This document shows positions 44,471-53,121 of a stretch of 64,000 nucleotides of DNA, in pieces. The first letter of the stretch is position 1, and every line of letters begins with the position of its first letter. Below the pieces are notes generated by a model. That model ran no database searches, was not told where the DNA came from, and was given only the letters and a program-made list of their open reading frames with translations. The stretch spans positions 310,001 through 374,000 of the forward strand of contig NZ_JACHJI010000004.1 of the NCBI RefSeq assembly GCF_014203535.1, in the 5' to 3' direction. A program made the position numbers and the translations under genes. This stretch comes from Streptomyces griseomycini. Lineage in GTDB: Bacteria; Actinomycetota; Actinomycetes; Streptomycetales; Streptomycetaceae.

Positions 44471-47347
44471 ATGAGAATCACGTTCCTGCTGACCACGGCC
44501 GACGCGGTCGGCGGCACCGAACGGGCGGTGTTCAACCAGGCGTCCGAGCTGGCCGCCCGGCACGACGTCCGGGTGCTCAGCGTCTTCAAGAGCAAGCGCG
44601 AGCAGTTCTTCACCCCGCACGAACGGGTCCGCCTCGACTACCTGATCGACCTCACCTCCGCCACCCCCCGCCCGCTGCGCCCGACCCGCGTCGACGACGC
44701 GGTGTGGCCGGGGCTGGCCGCGCAGCCCAGCCGGATCGTCGACCGCTCCTGGGAGGCGGCGTTCAACCGGCTCTCCGACCTCGAGCTCGAACTCGCCCTC
44801 CAGGACACCGACACCGACGTCCTGGTCACCACCACACCCGCCCTGATGGCGCTCGCCGTCGAGCTGGCCCCGGCGCACGTCATCACCGTCCACCAGGAGC
44901 ACCGGGTCTCCGAGCTGCGCGGTACCAGCGGCGAACCGCTGCGCTCCCACGCGGCCCGGCTGGACGCGCTCGCCGTCCTCAGCGAGCGGACCCGGGACTG
45001 GTTCGCGGAGACCCTCGGCGACGCCGCGCCCCGTCTCGAGGTCGTGCCCAACGCCCTGCCCAGCGGCTTCCGGCCCCGCTCCACCCTGCAGACCCGCACG
45101 GTGGTGATCGCCGGACGGCTCGTCGCGGAGAAGCAGATCGACCACGCCGTGACCGCCTGGGCCACCGTGGCCCGGCACCACCCGGACTGGCAGTTGCGGA
45201 TCTTCGGCGACGGACCGCTCAGCGGCGCCCTGCGCCGGCAGATCGACATGCTCGGGCTGCACGACTGCGTCCAGCTCAACGGCAACTCCAAGCACCTGGC
45301 GGAGGAGTGGGCCAAGGCCAGCATCGCCACGCTCACCTCGCGCAACGAGGCGTTCGGCCTGGTGCTCGCCGAGGCGCACGCGGCCGGCGTCCCGGTGGTC
45401 TCCTACGACTCGCCCAACGGCCCGCGCGAAGTGGTCATCGACGGGCAGACCGGGATCCTCGTCCCGCCCGGCGACACCGACGCCCTGGCCTCGGCCCTGA
45501 TGTTCCTGATCCGGGACGCCGAAGCGCGGCGACGGATGGGCGCGGCGGCCCTCGCGTCCGTCAACCGCTTCTCGCCCGCCGTGGTGACCGCCACCTGGGA
45601 GCGGATCTTCCACGAGCTCGTGGCCGAACGCGACAGCGGACGCCGTGCCGCGGCCAAGGCCGAACGCCAGGCCGTGCACGCCTTCCACAGCGGCCCCGAC
45701 GGCATGGTGCCCGCGGCGGCCGCCGCTCCGGCCACCACCGTGCGCTCCTCCGACCAACGCGCGCTGGAAAGGGAGCTGCTCAAGCGACGCGGCCTGGTGA
45801 GCGACGGCGGCCAGGTCTGCCGCCTGCTGGACTGGGAGTCCCCGTGGGACGTCGTCCAGCAGAACCTGGCGCTGGTGGCCGACGTGCTCGAAGCGGCCGG
45901 CATCCCCTACTTCGTGGTCCGCGACCACCTCGTACGGCACACCGTCGCCGTGCACGCCGTGTACCGGGAGGCGGTCTTCAAGGCCCTCGCCGAGCGGTAC
46001 GCGCGGGAGCCGGTGTACGCCGCCGTGCTCAACGAGGGGCAGAAGACGGTGGCCACCGTCTTCGCCGGTCTCGTGGCGCCGTACGCCGACATCCCCTCCT
46101 CCGGCGTCCGGGTCTACCAGAACCTGGTCTCCCACTCGCGCACCCTGCGCCTCGGCGCCGTCTACGGCTGCACCGTCTCCTTCTGGGACACCGACCCCGA
46201 CGACGAGAGCCAGTCCCACCTCAAGGCCCCCACGCGCACCCTCATCGGCGACCGGGTGCCGACCAGCGCCCTGCACCGGACCGCCCTCACCCTCGGCAAC
46301 CGCCAGTACCCGACGATCAACGCCTTCCGGAACGTGCTGCACGGAGACGTCGGTTTTCCCGTGGACGCCGTCTACACCTGGGTGAACGGCGCCGACGTCT
46401 CCTGGCTGGAGCGCAAGAACGCCGTACTGGCCTCGATGGGCTTGGAGACCGAGGACGCGGCGACGAGCGCGGCACGCTTCCGGGACCGGGACGAACTGAG
46501 GTACTCCCTGCGCTCCATCGACATGTACGCGCCCTGGATCCGGAACATCTACATCGTCACCGACCAGCAGGTGCCCCACTGGCTGGACCTCTCCCATCCA
46601 CGCGTACGCGTCGTGGACCACACCGAGATCTTCGGCGACCGCGGTGCGCTGCCCACGTACAACTCCCACGCCATCGAGAGCCAGTTGCACCACATCGAGG
46701 GCCTGGCCGAGCACTTCCTCTACTTCAACGACGACGTGTTCGTCGGGCGGACCCTCATGCCCAGCGTGTTCTTCCTGGGCAACGGGCAGGCGAAGCACTT
46801 CATGTCGCCCACCTCCATCCCGATGGCCCCGCCCTCCCACGAGGACGAGTTCAACATCACCGCCGCGAAGAACAACCGCGCCCTGATCGAGCGGGCCTTC
46901 GGGCAGACGCTGGTGCACTCGTTCCTGCACGCCCCGCACCCGCTGCGCCGCAGCGTCCTGGCCGACATCGAGGAGTACTACCACGAGGCGGTGGCGACCA
47001 CCGCGGGCAACCAGCTGCGCAGCCGCAGCGACGTGTCGGTCGCCTCCTCGCTGCACCACTACTTCGGCTTCCACACGCAGCGCAGCGTGCCCGGCAGCAT
47101 CTCGTGCGGTTTCGTCAACGTCGGCCTGAGCGAGCACGCCCCCCGGCTGAACCGGATCCTCACCGTGCGCCCGCACGACGTGTTCTGCCTGAACGACTAC
47201 CACGACGGCGACGTGCCCGAGGACGAGCAGGACGCCATCCTCGCCGCGTTCCTGCCCAGCTACTTCCCGGTGCCGAGCCAGTTCGAGACCGGATCAGCGC
47301 GCAATCGGCAGGCCCACGCGGGCTACCTGCCGGATTGGCCGCTGTGA
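44471..47347 (+). CDS. Two-domain GT4 glycosyltransferase fused to Stealth phosphotransferase
   Basis: 958 residues from the ATG at 44471. Residues 1-385 form a GT4 (GT-B) retaining glycosyltransferase with the N-terminal Gly-Gly loop (VGGTERAVFN), the nucleotide-sugar motif NEAFGLVLAEAHAAGVPV near 294, and SPNGPREVV. After a linker of about 50 residues comes an N-terminal Stealth-associated region, then Stealth CR1 near 628 (FPVDAVYTWVNGADVSW), CR2 ending in YFNDDVFVG near 753, CR3 (HPLRRSVLADIEEYYHE) and CR4 (VFCLNDYHDG). One chain can therefore add a sugar and then a sugar-phosphate, which fits synthesis of a poly(glycosyl phosphate). Its stop overlaps a possible GTG of the PIG-L gene. The sugars used are unknown. 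Confidence 0.88.
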   Translation: MRITFLLTTADAVGGTERAVFNQASELAARHDVRVLSVFKSKREQFFTPHERVRLDYLIDLTSATPRPLRPTRVDDAVWPGLAAQPSRIVDRSWEAAFNRLSDLELELALQDTDTDVLVTTTPALMALAVELAPAHVITVHQEHRVSELRGTSGEPLRSHAARLDALAVLSERTRDWFAETLGDAAPRLEVVPNALPSGFRPRSTLQTRTVVIAGRLVAEKQIDHAVTAWATVARHHPDWQLRIFGDGPLSGALRRQIDMLGLHDCVQLNGNSKHLAEEWAKASIATLTSRNEAFGLVLAEAHAAGVPVVSYDSPNGPREVVIDGQTGILVPPGDTDALASALMFLIRDAEARRRMGAAALASVNRFSPAVVTATWERIFHELVAERDSGRRAAAKAERQAVHAFHSGPDGMVPAAAAAPATTVRSSDQRALERELLKRRGLVSDGGQVCRLLDWESPWDVVQQNLALVADVLEAAGIPYFVVRDHLVRHTVAVHAVYREAVFKALAERYAREPVYAAVLNEGQKTVATVFAGLVAPYADIPSSGVRVYQNLVSHSRTLRLGAVYGCTVSFWDTDPDDESQSHLKAPTRTLIGDRVPTSALHRTALTLGNRQYPTINAFRNVLHGDVGFPVDAVYTWVNGADVSWLERKNAVLASMGLETEDAATSAARFRDRDELRYSLRSIDMYAPWIRNIYIVTDQQVPHWLDLSHPRVRVVDHTEIFGDRGALPTYNSHAIESQLHHIEGLAEHFLYFNDDVFVGRTLMPSVFFLGNGQAKHFMSPTSIPMAPPSHEDEFNITAAKNNRALIERAFGQTLVHSFLHAPHPLRRSVLADIEEYYHEAVATTAGNQLRSRSDVSVASSLHHYFGFHTQRSVPGSISCGFVNVGLSEHAPRLNRILTVRPHDVFCLNDYHDGDVPEDEQDAILAAFLPSYFPVPSQFETGSARNRQAHAGYLPDWPL

Positions 47348-47382
47348 CCACACCGCATCCCGCCGTCGGGAGGAGCAACACC

Positions 47383-49353
47383 GTGAACAGTCCCGCGTCC
47401 GTGCTGCAGATCGTGGCCCACCCGGACGACGACCTGTACTTCATGAACCCGGCCACGTTCCACGGGCTCAAGGCCGGTGCGCGCACCACCACGGTGTACC
47501 TGACCGCCGGTGACGCGCTCGGCAAGAACCCGAGGCCGTGGCAGACGGAGCCGGTCGCCGAGGATCGGGAGGCCTACGGCAAGGCACGGCAGAACGGCAT
47601 CAAGGCCGCCTACGCGGCCATGGCGCTCGGCGACCGGACGGCGGCCTGGAAACCGGCCACCCTCTCCACGGTGGCCGGCACGGTCGCGGAGGCGTACTCG
47701 CTCGCCGACGCGCCCTGGGTGACGCTGATCTTCCTCAACATCCGGCAGCACGGCACACCGGAGGGGCCGGCCCGCAGCCTGCACGTGCTCTGGCGCAACG
47801 AGGTCGAGTCGGTGCCGACCCTGGTGCCCAGCGGCGGCCTGGTGCACGAGGCGTACGGGTACACGCGGACGGGCCTCGTCCAGACCATCGTGCAGATCAT
47901 GGACCTGGTCCGCCCCACGCTGATCCGCACCATGGACCCGGACCCCGACCGGCTGGTGCACGACGACAAGTTCCCGCAGCGGCACGACTACGGCGACCTG
48001 TCCGACCACTGCGACCACACCGCCGCGGCCCTGTTCAGCGTGCTCGCCCTGGACCACTACCAGGGACCCGCCCAGAACGGCACCTACACCGTGGAGTCCT
48101 ACCGCGGGTACTACAACGAACGCTGGCCGCACAACCTCGGCCCGCAGGCCGTGTCCCTCAAGGAGTTCTTCCTCAACGTCTACGGAGCGGCGGACGGCTA
48201 CGACTGCGGCGATCCGGCGGGGAGCGGCGACTACTCGGTCGGCCTGAACTCCCGGGGGACCGGGTGGGTGCAGAGCACCGCGCCACGCCATCCGGTCGGC
48301 GCCCCCTGGCTGCTGGCCGACCGGCGGGGCCGGCTGGCGGCCTTTGCCGTGGTCGACCGGCAGTGCGCGGTGTGGCTGGAGGCGCAGCCCGGCAGCGACC
48401 AGTGGCGCGGCCCGTTCTTTCTCGGCGGTGGCCCTCTCGCCCCCGGCCTCGCCGTCGGTCTCACACCGGACGGCCGCTGGCAGATCTTCGCCGAGCGGTT
48501 GTCCCACCTGGCCGCGGACGACGGCCACGTCCGCGAGATCGTGCTGCTCGAACAGGCCGAGCCCGACGGGGCGTTCTCCGGCTGGATCACCCTGGGCAAC
48601 CCCTCGGCGGGCGACCCGCGCCGGGACCGTCACCTCGGCACGCCGGTGGCGACCCGCGACGGCAGGGGCCGGCTGCACCTGTTCGTCCGCAACGCCGGTC
48701 AGGGGCTGCACAGCCGGATCCAGGAGACGGACGGCACCTGGGGCGAGTGGACCGACCTGCGCGGCTATGACCTCCAGGAGGGACTCGCCGCGCTCACCAC
48801 ACTCAACGGCCGCGTGGAGGTGTTCGGAGCCAGCCGTGAGGGCGTCTTCCACTGGGCCCAGGGGTCGCTCGACGAACCGCTCACCCGGGCCCCCAGGTTC
48901 CGGCTCGCTCCGTCCGCCGGCCCCGTCGCCGCGGTGCTCCAGCCGAGCGGCAAGGTCATGACCGTCTACCGGCAACCGGACACGGGCCGTCTGCTCATGG
49001 CGGAGGAGGACGCCCCGGGTGGTCGCTGGGCCCAGCCCGCGTCCTCGATCGGCGGACGCGGCGGCTTCGGCGCGGTCGGCCTCGCCGCGGGCCCGACGCC
49101 CGAGTCGGGCACCCTCGTCGCCTGCCGCAGCGACCTCGGTGGCGTGGCCTACCGTTTCCTGCCCGGCGACCAGCCCTGGCGGGAGCTGTCCGTCGCGCCC
49201 CTGGGCGGTACCTTCGCCGGCGCTCCCGCCGCGGCCTTCGACGCCCTGGGCCGCGCCACGATCGCGGTCATCGGCGCGGACGGACGTCTGGCCGTCGCCC
49301 GTCAGGCCGCCCCGGGATCCGCGGAGTTCGGGACCTGGACGATGGTCGGCTGA
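47383..49353 (+). CDS. PIG-L (LmbE-type) deacetylase fused to beta-propeller-like domain
   Basis: 656 residues from the GTG at 47383 (GGGAGGAG seven bases ahead; a GTG at 47344 overlaps the previous stop but lacks a ribosome site). Residues 5-255 form a PIG-L deacetylase with the zinc motif AHPDDD (His13, Asp15, Asp16) and His209/His212 in SDHCDHTAAAL. Such zinc enzymes remove acetyl from GlcNAc-containing glycolipids or from mycothiol and antibiotic precursors. Residues 300-656 carry the Trp/Gly propeller repeats (PWLLADRRGRLAAFAVVD; LHLFVRNAGQGLHSRI; WGEWTDLRGYDLQEGL) shared with the proteins at 37763 and 40267. No signal peptide is seen. It is probably a GlcNAc deacetylase for the polymer or its precursor. 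Confidence 0.85.
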   Translation: MNSPASVLQIVAHPDDDLYFMNPATFHGLKAGARTTTVYLTAGDALGKNPRPWQTEPVAEDREAYGKARQNGIKAAYAAMALGDRTAAWKPATLSTVAGTVAEAYSLADAPWVTLIFLNIRQHGTPEGPARSLHVLWRNEVESVPTLVPSGGLVHEAYGYTRTGLVQTIVQIMDLVRPTLIRTMDPDPDRLVHDDKFPQRHDYGDLSDHCDHTAAALFSVLALDHYQGPAQNGTYTVESYRGYYNERWPHNLGPQAVSLKEFFLNVYGAADGYDCGDPAGSGDYSVGLNSRGTGWVQSTAPRHPVGAPWLLADRRGRLAAFAVVDRQCAVWLEAQPGSDQWRGPFFLGGGPLAPGLAVGLTPDGRWQIFAERLSHLAADDGHVREIVLLEQAEPDGAFSGWITLGNPSAGDPRRDRHLGTPVATRDGRGRLHLFVRNAGQGLHSRIQETDGTWGEWTDLRGYDLQEGLAALTTLNGRVEVFGASREGVFHWAQGSLDEPLTRAPRFRLAPSAGPVAAVLQPSGKVMTVYRQPDTGRLLMAEEDAPGGRWAQPASSIGGRGGFGAVGLAAGPTPESGTLVACRSDLGGVAYRFLPGDQPWRELSVAPLGGTFAGAPAAAFDALGRATIAVIGADGRLAVARQAAPGSAEFGTWTMVG

Positions 49354-49389
49354 GTCGAGCGCGCGACCCGCGCCGGACGGGACGACGAC

Positions 49390-49424
49390 GAGGAGGGCCT
49401 CCGCACCACGCGGAGGCCCTCCTC
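49390..49424 (+). terminator. Terminator of the Stealth operon
   Basis: A perfect 15-base stem (49390-49404 with 49410-49424) and a five-base loop, 36 bases after the PIG-L gene stop. Confidence 0.9.
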
Positions 49425-49447
49425 GCGCACCGGTTCGGCGTTCCGCG

Positions 49448-49732
49448 TCACGCCGGGAGGCCGACCGTGCCCGGGGCCGGGAACCGTTTGCCGTTCACGC
49501 GCCCGGGGACGCCCTCGCGCTCCGGGTACGGCAGGACGTCACCGGGGCGGAACGTCCGGCCGACGCCCGTGATCAGGCACAGCCCGGTGTCCTGGACATC
49601 GGTGACGACGCCCTCGTCGAGCACGAGCCCGACCTCCTGCGCCACCGCACCCGGCCTGCCGGCGGCCAGGCCGGCGAGCGCCTGGCCCTCCTGGATGAGC
49701 ACGAGGAGACTGTCGCGGCCACTCTCCGACAA
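49448..49732 (-). pseudogene. Decayed copy of the fadB 3' end
   Basis: The last 64 codons read on this strand (AQEVGLVLDEGVV... to the stop at 49448) align without gaps with the last 64 residues of FadB at 56141. By hand count 40 of 64 are identical, including LDEGVV, LCLITG and RVNGKRF. Upstream of that the likeness fades, and no start or catalytic domain remains. The fragment is therefore a leftover of a duplicated or transferred 3-hydroxyacyl-CoA dehydrogenase gene. It is on the same strand as fadB, 6.4 kb away. Confidence 0.75.
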
Positions 49733-49957
49733 CTCCCCTCGTCACAAGGGCGGGTGGGCACCGGGGCGGTGACGGGCCCACGAACCGCGCCGAGCACCGC
49801 GGGGATGCGCACGTGACAAGGCGCACGCGAGTGAGCGGGGTTGAAAAAGTGAGAATCCTGTTAACCTCCCGGGGGTCGTTCGTATTACTCGGGTGATGAG
49901 TGCTGCCCGGAACCGGCCCGTCCGGGCCGTGCAACGGGGGGCTGGGGGAAGGGTGCC
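49733..49957 (+). promoter_or_regulatory. Promoter region of the dehydrogenase-GT2 operon
   Basis: No gene is seen. An AT-richer patch at 49838-49900 (around TTGAAAAAGTGAGAATCC and GTATTACTC) is the probable promoter area. I could not settle the exact elements. Confidence 0.35.
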
Positions 49958-51229
49958 GTGAACAAGTCCTCCACGGTGGATCTCGTCGTTGTCGGATTAG
50001 GCTACGTGGGGCTGCCCTTAGCGCGTTCCGCCGCTGCCGCCGGGTTACGTGTGGTGGGTCTCGACCGCAGCCGCACCGTCGTCGAGGGTCTGAACGGGGG
50101 CCGCTCCCACGTCGACGACATCACGGACGCCGAGGTCGGCGCGATGCTCGACCAGGGGTTCCGGGCGTCCGACGGCCCCGAGGTGATCGCGGACGCCGCC
50201 GCGGTCGTCATCTGCGTGCCCACCCCGCTCACCGAGCACGGCTCCCCGGACCTCGGCGCGGTGCACGCGGCGGTGGCGGACATCGCCGCCCACCTCACGC
50301 CCGGCACCCTCGTGGTGCTGGAGTCCACGACCTACCCCGGCACCACCGAAGAGGTCGTACGGCCCCGGCTGGAGGCCGGCGGCCTGAAGGTCGGCCGGGA
50401 CTTCCACCTCGCCTTCTCGCCCGAGCGCATCGACCCGGGCAACGCCTCCTTCGGCCTGGAGAACACCCCCAAGGTCGTCGGCGGCGTCACCGCCGACTGC
50501 ACCAAGGCCGCCCGCGCCCTCTACGAGCGCTTCGTGACCCGTGTGGTGGAGGCCAAGGGCACCCGCGAGGCCGAGATGGCCAAGCTGCTGGAGAACACCT
50601 ACCGGCACGTCAACATCGCGCTCGTCAACGAGATGTCGATGTTCTGCCGGGAGATCGGCGTCGACCTGTGGGACGCGATCCGCTGCGCCTCCACCAAGCC
50701 GTTCGGCTTCGCGCCGTTCTACCCCGGCCCCGGCGTCGGCGGGCACTGCATCCCGATCGACCCCAACTACCTGTCGTACAAGGTGCGTTCGCTGGGCATC
50801 CCGTTCCGCTTCGTGGAGCTGGCGCAGGAGATCAACCAGCGCATGCCCGTGCACGTGGTCAACCGCGCGGCCGATCTGCTCAACGACGAGGGCAAGGCCG
50901 TGCGCGGCTCCCGCGTCCTGCTGCTCGGCGTCACCTACAAGCCGGACATCTCCGACCAGCGCGAGAGCCCGGCCCTGGCCGTCGCCCAGCACCTGCGCGC
51001 CCGCGGTGCCGAACTGGTCTACTTCGACCCCCACGTCGACGACTGGACGGTCGACGGCGCCCCGGTCGAGCGTGCGGACGACTACCTGGCCGCCGCCGAG
51101 ACCGCGGACCTGACCGTCCTGCTCCAGCCGCACCGGGAGATGGACCTGGGCCTGCTGGCCGACCGCGCCCGCAAGCTCTTCGACACCCGAGGCAGGTCCG
51201 CCGATCACCCCCGGGTGGTCAAGCTGTGA
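49958..51229 (+). CDS. UDP-sugar 6-dehydrogenase (UDP-glucose/UDP-ManNAc dehydrogenase family)
   Basis: Oxidises C6 of a UDP-sugar to the uronate with two NAD+. 423 residues from the GTG at 49958 with a GGGGGAAGGG purine run ahead. The NAD-binding motif GLGYVGLPLA starts near 13, the Lys/Asn segment EMAKLLENTYRHVNIALVNE near 204, and the catalytic Cys264 is in GVGGHCIPIDP. The long FSPERIDPGN motif and overall length place it nearer the WecC/WbpA/NRS group (UDP-HexNAc or UDP-Glc) than classical HasB. It overlaps the GT2 gene by four bases, so its uronate product is probably the substrate of that synthase. Confidence 0.9.
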   Translation: MNKSSTVDLVVVGLGYVGLPLARSAAAAGLRVVGLDRSRTVVEGLNGGRSHVDDITDAEVGAMLDQGFRASDGPEVIADAAAVVICVPTPLTEHGSPDLGAVHAAVADIAAHLTPGTLVVLESTTYPGTTEEVVRPRLEAGGLKVGRDFHLAFSPERIDPGNASFGLENTPKVVGGVTADCTKAARALYERFVTRVVEAKGTREAEMAKLLENTYRHVNIALVNEMSMFCREIGVDLWDAIRCASTKPFGFAPFYPGPGVGGHCIPIDPNYLSYKVRSLGIPFRFVELAQEINQRMPVHVVNRAADLLNDEGKAVRGSRVLLLGVTYKPDISDQRESPALAVAQHLRARGAELVYFDPHVDDWTVDGAPVERADDYLAAAETADLTVLLQPHREMDLGLLADRARKLFDTRGRSADHPRVVKL

Positions 51230-53055
51230 CGGCCCAGGGGACGTACATACCCGGAGCCGTCGACTCCGGCGGAGGCCGGGGGCACCGCAAACGACGGCAC
51301 CTGAAGGTCTCGTACCTCTTCTTCGCCGCCATCGCCGCGCTCATCGCCACCCGGCTCGACTCCGACTCGCTGCACCTGTACTCGACGGGCGCCATGGGCC
51401 TGCTGGCCCTGAAGATGTTCGGCGCCCTGTTCTACCGCCCCGCCAAGGCGGGCCGGGAGGAACTGGAGTACCTGGAGCAGTGCTGGGTCACCGCGGTCAT
51501 CCCGATCTACAACGAGGACCCGGTGATGTTCGAGCAGGGCATGCGCAGCCTGCTCGCGCAGTCCCGGCTCCCCAACGAGATCCACATCATCGACGACTGC
51601 AGCGCCGACCCGGGCGGCATCCGGGCGGCGAGGAGGCTGCGGCCCGAGTTCGAGGCGAAGGGCGTCAAGTACACCGTCAGCGTCCAGCCCGAGAACAAGG
51701 GCAAGCGCGAGGCGCTGGCGCGGGGCTTCGAGGCGGCGCCGTACTCCGACATCTTCCTGTGCGTGGACTCCGACACCGTGCTCTCCCGGGACACGGTCCG
51801 CGAACTGCTGCTGCCGATGGCCGACGAGAGGATCATGGCCTCCACCGGCATGGTGCTGGCGCTCAACCACGACAGCAACGTCTTCACCCGCCTGCAGGAC
51901 CTGCGCTACGGCAACTCCTTCCTCTTCGAACGGGCCGCCTACTCGCGGCTGAGGTCCGTGCTGTGCTGCTGCGGCGCCCTGTCGGCGTACCGCGGCACAC
52001 TGGTGCGCAAGTACCTGCCGGACTTCCTCAACCAGCAGTTCCTGGGCAAGCCGGCCGTCTTCGGCGACGACCGCCGCATGACCAACTACTGCCTGATGGA
52101 AGGCCAGGTGGTCTTCCAGGAGACCGCCGTCGGCTACACCGCCGTCCCCGAGAAGCTGCCGCACTTCCTGCGCCAGCAGGTCCGCTGGAACAAGTCGTTC
52201 TTCCGCGAGTCCCTGTGGGCCTTCCGGCACCAGAAGAAGTACCGGCCCGCGTTCTGGCTGACCTGCATGGAGCTCGGCCTGTGGCTGGTCTTCGGCTCGG
52301 CGATGTTCTACTCCATGGTCATCCTGCCGATCACGGAGCCGGCCCGGTTCCTCGACCACATCGGGGACTACGCGCTGTTCATGGTCCTCATGGGCTATCT
52401 GCGCAACGTCCGCTACCTCGACTTCCCGCGCCGCGGCATGGGCTTCGTCAAGCGGTTCGGCATGTTCCTGCTGGCCCCGCTGTACGGCCTGATCCAGCTC
52501 TTCCTGCTGACCCCGCTGCGCTTCTACGCCCTGCTCACCCTGCACAAGGGCAGCTGGGGCACCCGCCAGGCCGGTGTCGAGGTGTCCGTGGCCGGCGATC
52601 ACGAGGCCGATGTGACGGAGATCTTCGAGGAGGAGGACCCGTACTCCGACAAGAAGGTCACCGAGACGCTCCAGCTGATGCGCCTCGAGGGCGTCGCCCT
52701 GCGCACGCGGCCCCGCACGGCCACCATCCCCAGCCGGCCGCAGCCGCTGCCCGGCTACGACGAGCAGCACCACCAGAACGTGCCCCAGCAGCCCGTGAGC
52801 TGGGGAACACCCGCACCCGCGCCCGCTCAGGCGCCGGCCGGTCACGGCGGGCAGCAGTGGTACGGCGGCGCACAGCAGCAGTGGCAGGGCGGCGGTCACG
52901 GCGACCCGTACCACCCGCAGCAGCAGCCGTACCCGCCGCAGCAGCAGCCGTACCCGCCGCAGCAGCCGTACCCGCAGGGCCACGGCCGTGACGGGTACCA
53001 GGGCGGCCACCCGGACCCCGGCCGGCCGGGGGACGGCCGGGGCGGCGGCCGGTAG
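51226..53055 (+). CDS. Hyaluronan-synthase-like GT2 membrane glycosyltransferase
   Basis: 609 residues from the GTG at 51226, which overlaps the dehydrogenase stop. Two membrane segments lie at about 28-45 and 50-70, then the GT2 domain with Asp123-Asp124 (IDDCSAD), Asp181/Asp183 (CVDSDT), the acceptor-site GDD (Asp281-Asp282) and QQVRW (317-321), and four or five C-terminal membrane segments to about 475. This is the processive synthase layout of HasA, chitin and cellulose synthases, so one chain polymerises and exports the glycan. The last 110 residues are Gln/Pro/Gly-rich with repeated QQQPYPP units and form a disordered cytoplasmic tail. Coupling to a UDP-sugar dehydrogenase suggests a uronate-containing polymer. 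Confidence 0.88.
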   Translation: MTAQGTYIPGAVDSGGGRGHRKRRHLKVSYLFFAAIAALIATRLDSDSLHLYSTGAMGLLALKMFGALFYRPAKAGREELEYLEQCWVTAVIPIYNEDPVMFEQGMRSLLAQSRLPNEIHIIDDCSADPGGIRAARRLRPEFEAKGVKYTVSVQPENKGKREALARGFEAAPYSDIFLCVDSDTVLSRDTVRELLLPMADERIMASTGMVLALNHDSNVFTRLQDLRYGNSFLFERAAYSRLRSVLCCCGALSAYRGTLVRKYLPDFLNQQFLGKPAVFGDDRRMTNYCLMEGQVVFQETAVGYTAVPEKLPHFLRQQVRWNKSFFRESLWAFRHQKKYRPAFWLTCMELGLWLVFGSAMFYSMVILPITEPARFLDHIGDYALFMVLMGYLRNVRYLDFPRRGMGFVKRFGMFLLAPLYGLIQLFLLTPLRFYALLTLHKGSWGTRQAGVEVSVAGDHEADVTEIFEEEDPYSDKKVTETLQLMRLEGVALRTRPRTATIPSRPQPLPGYDEQHHQNVPQQPVSWGTPAPAPAQAPAGHGGQQWYGGAQQQWQGGGHGDPYHPQQQPYPPQQQPYPPQQPYPQGHGRDGYQGGHPDPGRPGDGRGGGR

Positions 53056-53081
53056 GCACGCCGGCACGTGCGCGGGAGGGG

Positions 53082-53117
53082 GCGGCCGCACGGCCGCCCC
53101 CTCCCGCCGCGTCCCGC
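53082..53117. terminator. Strong hairpin between convergent genes
   Basis: A perfect 17-base stem (53082-53098 with 53101-53117) and a two-base loop, 26 bases after the GT2 stop and four bases before the CE4 stop on the other strand. It can end transcription in both directions. Confidence 0.88.
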
Positions 53118-53121
53118 GGGC

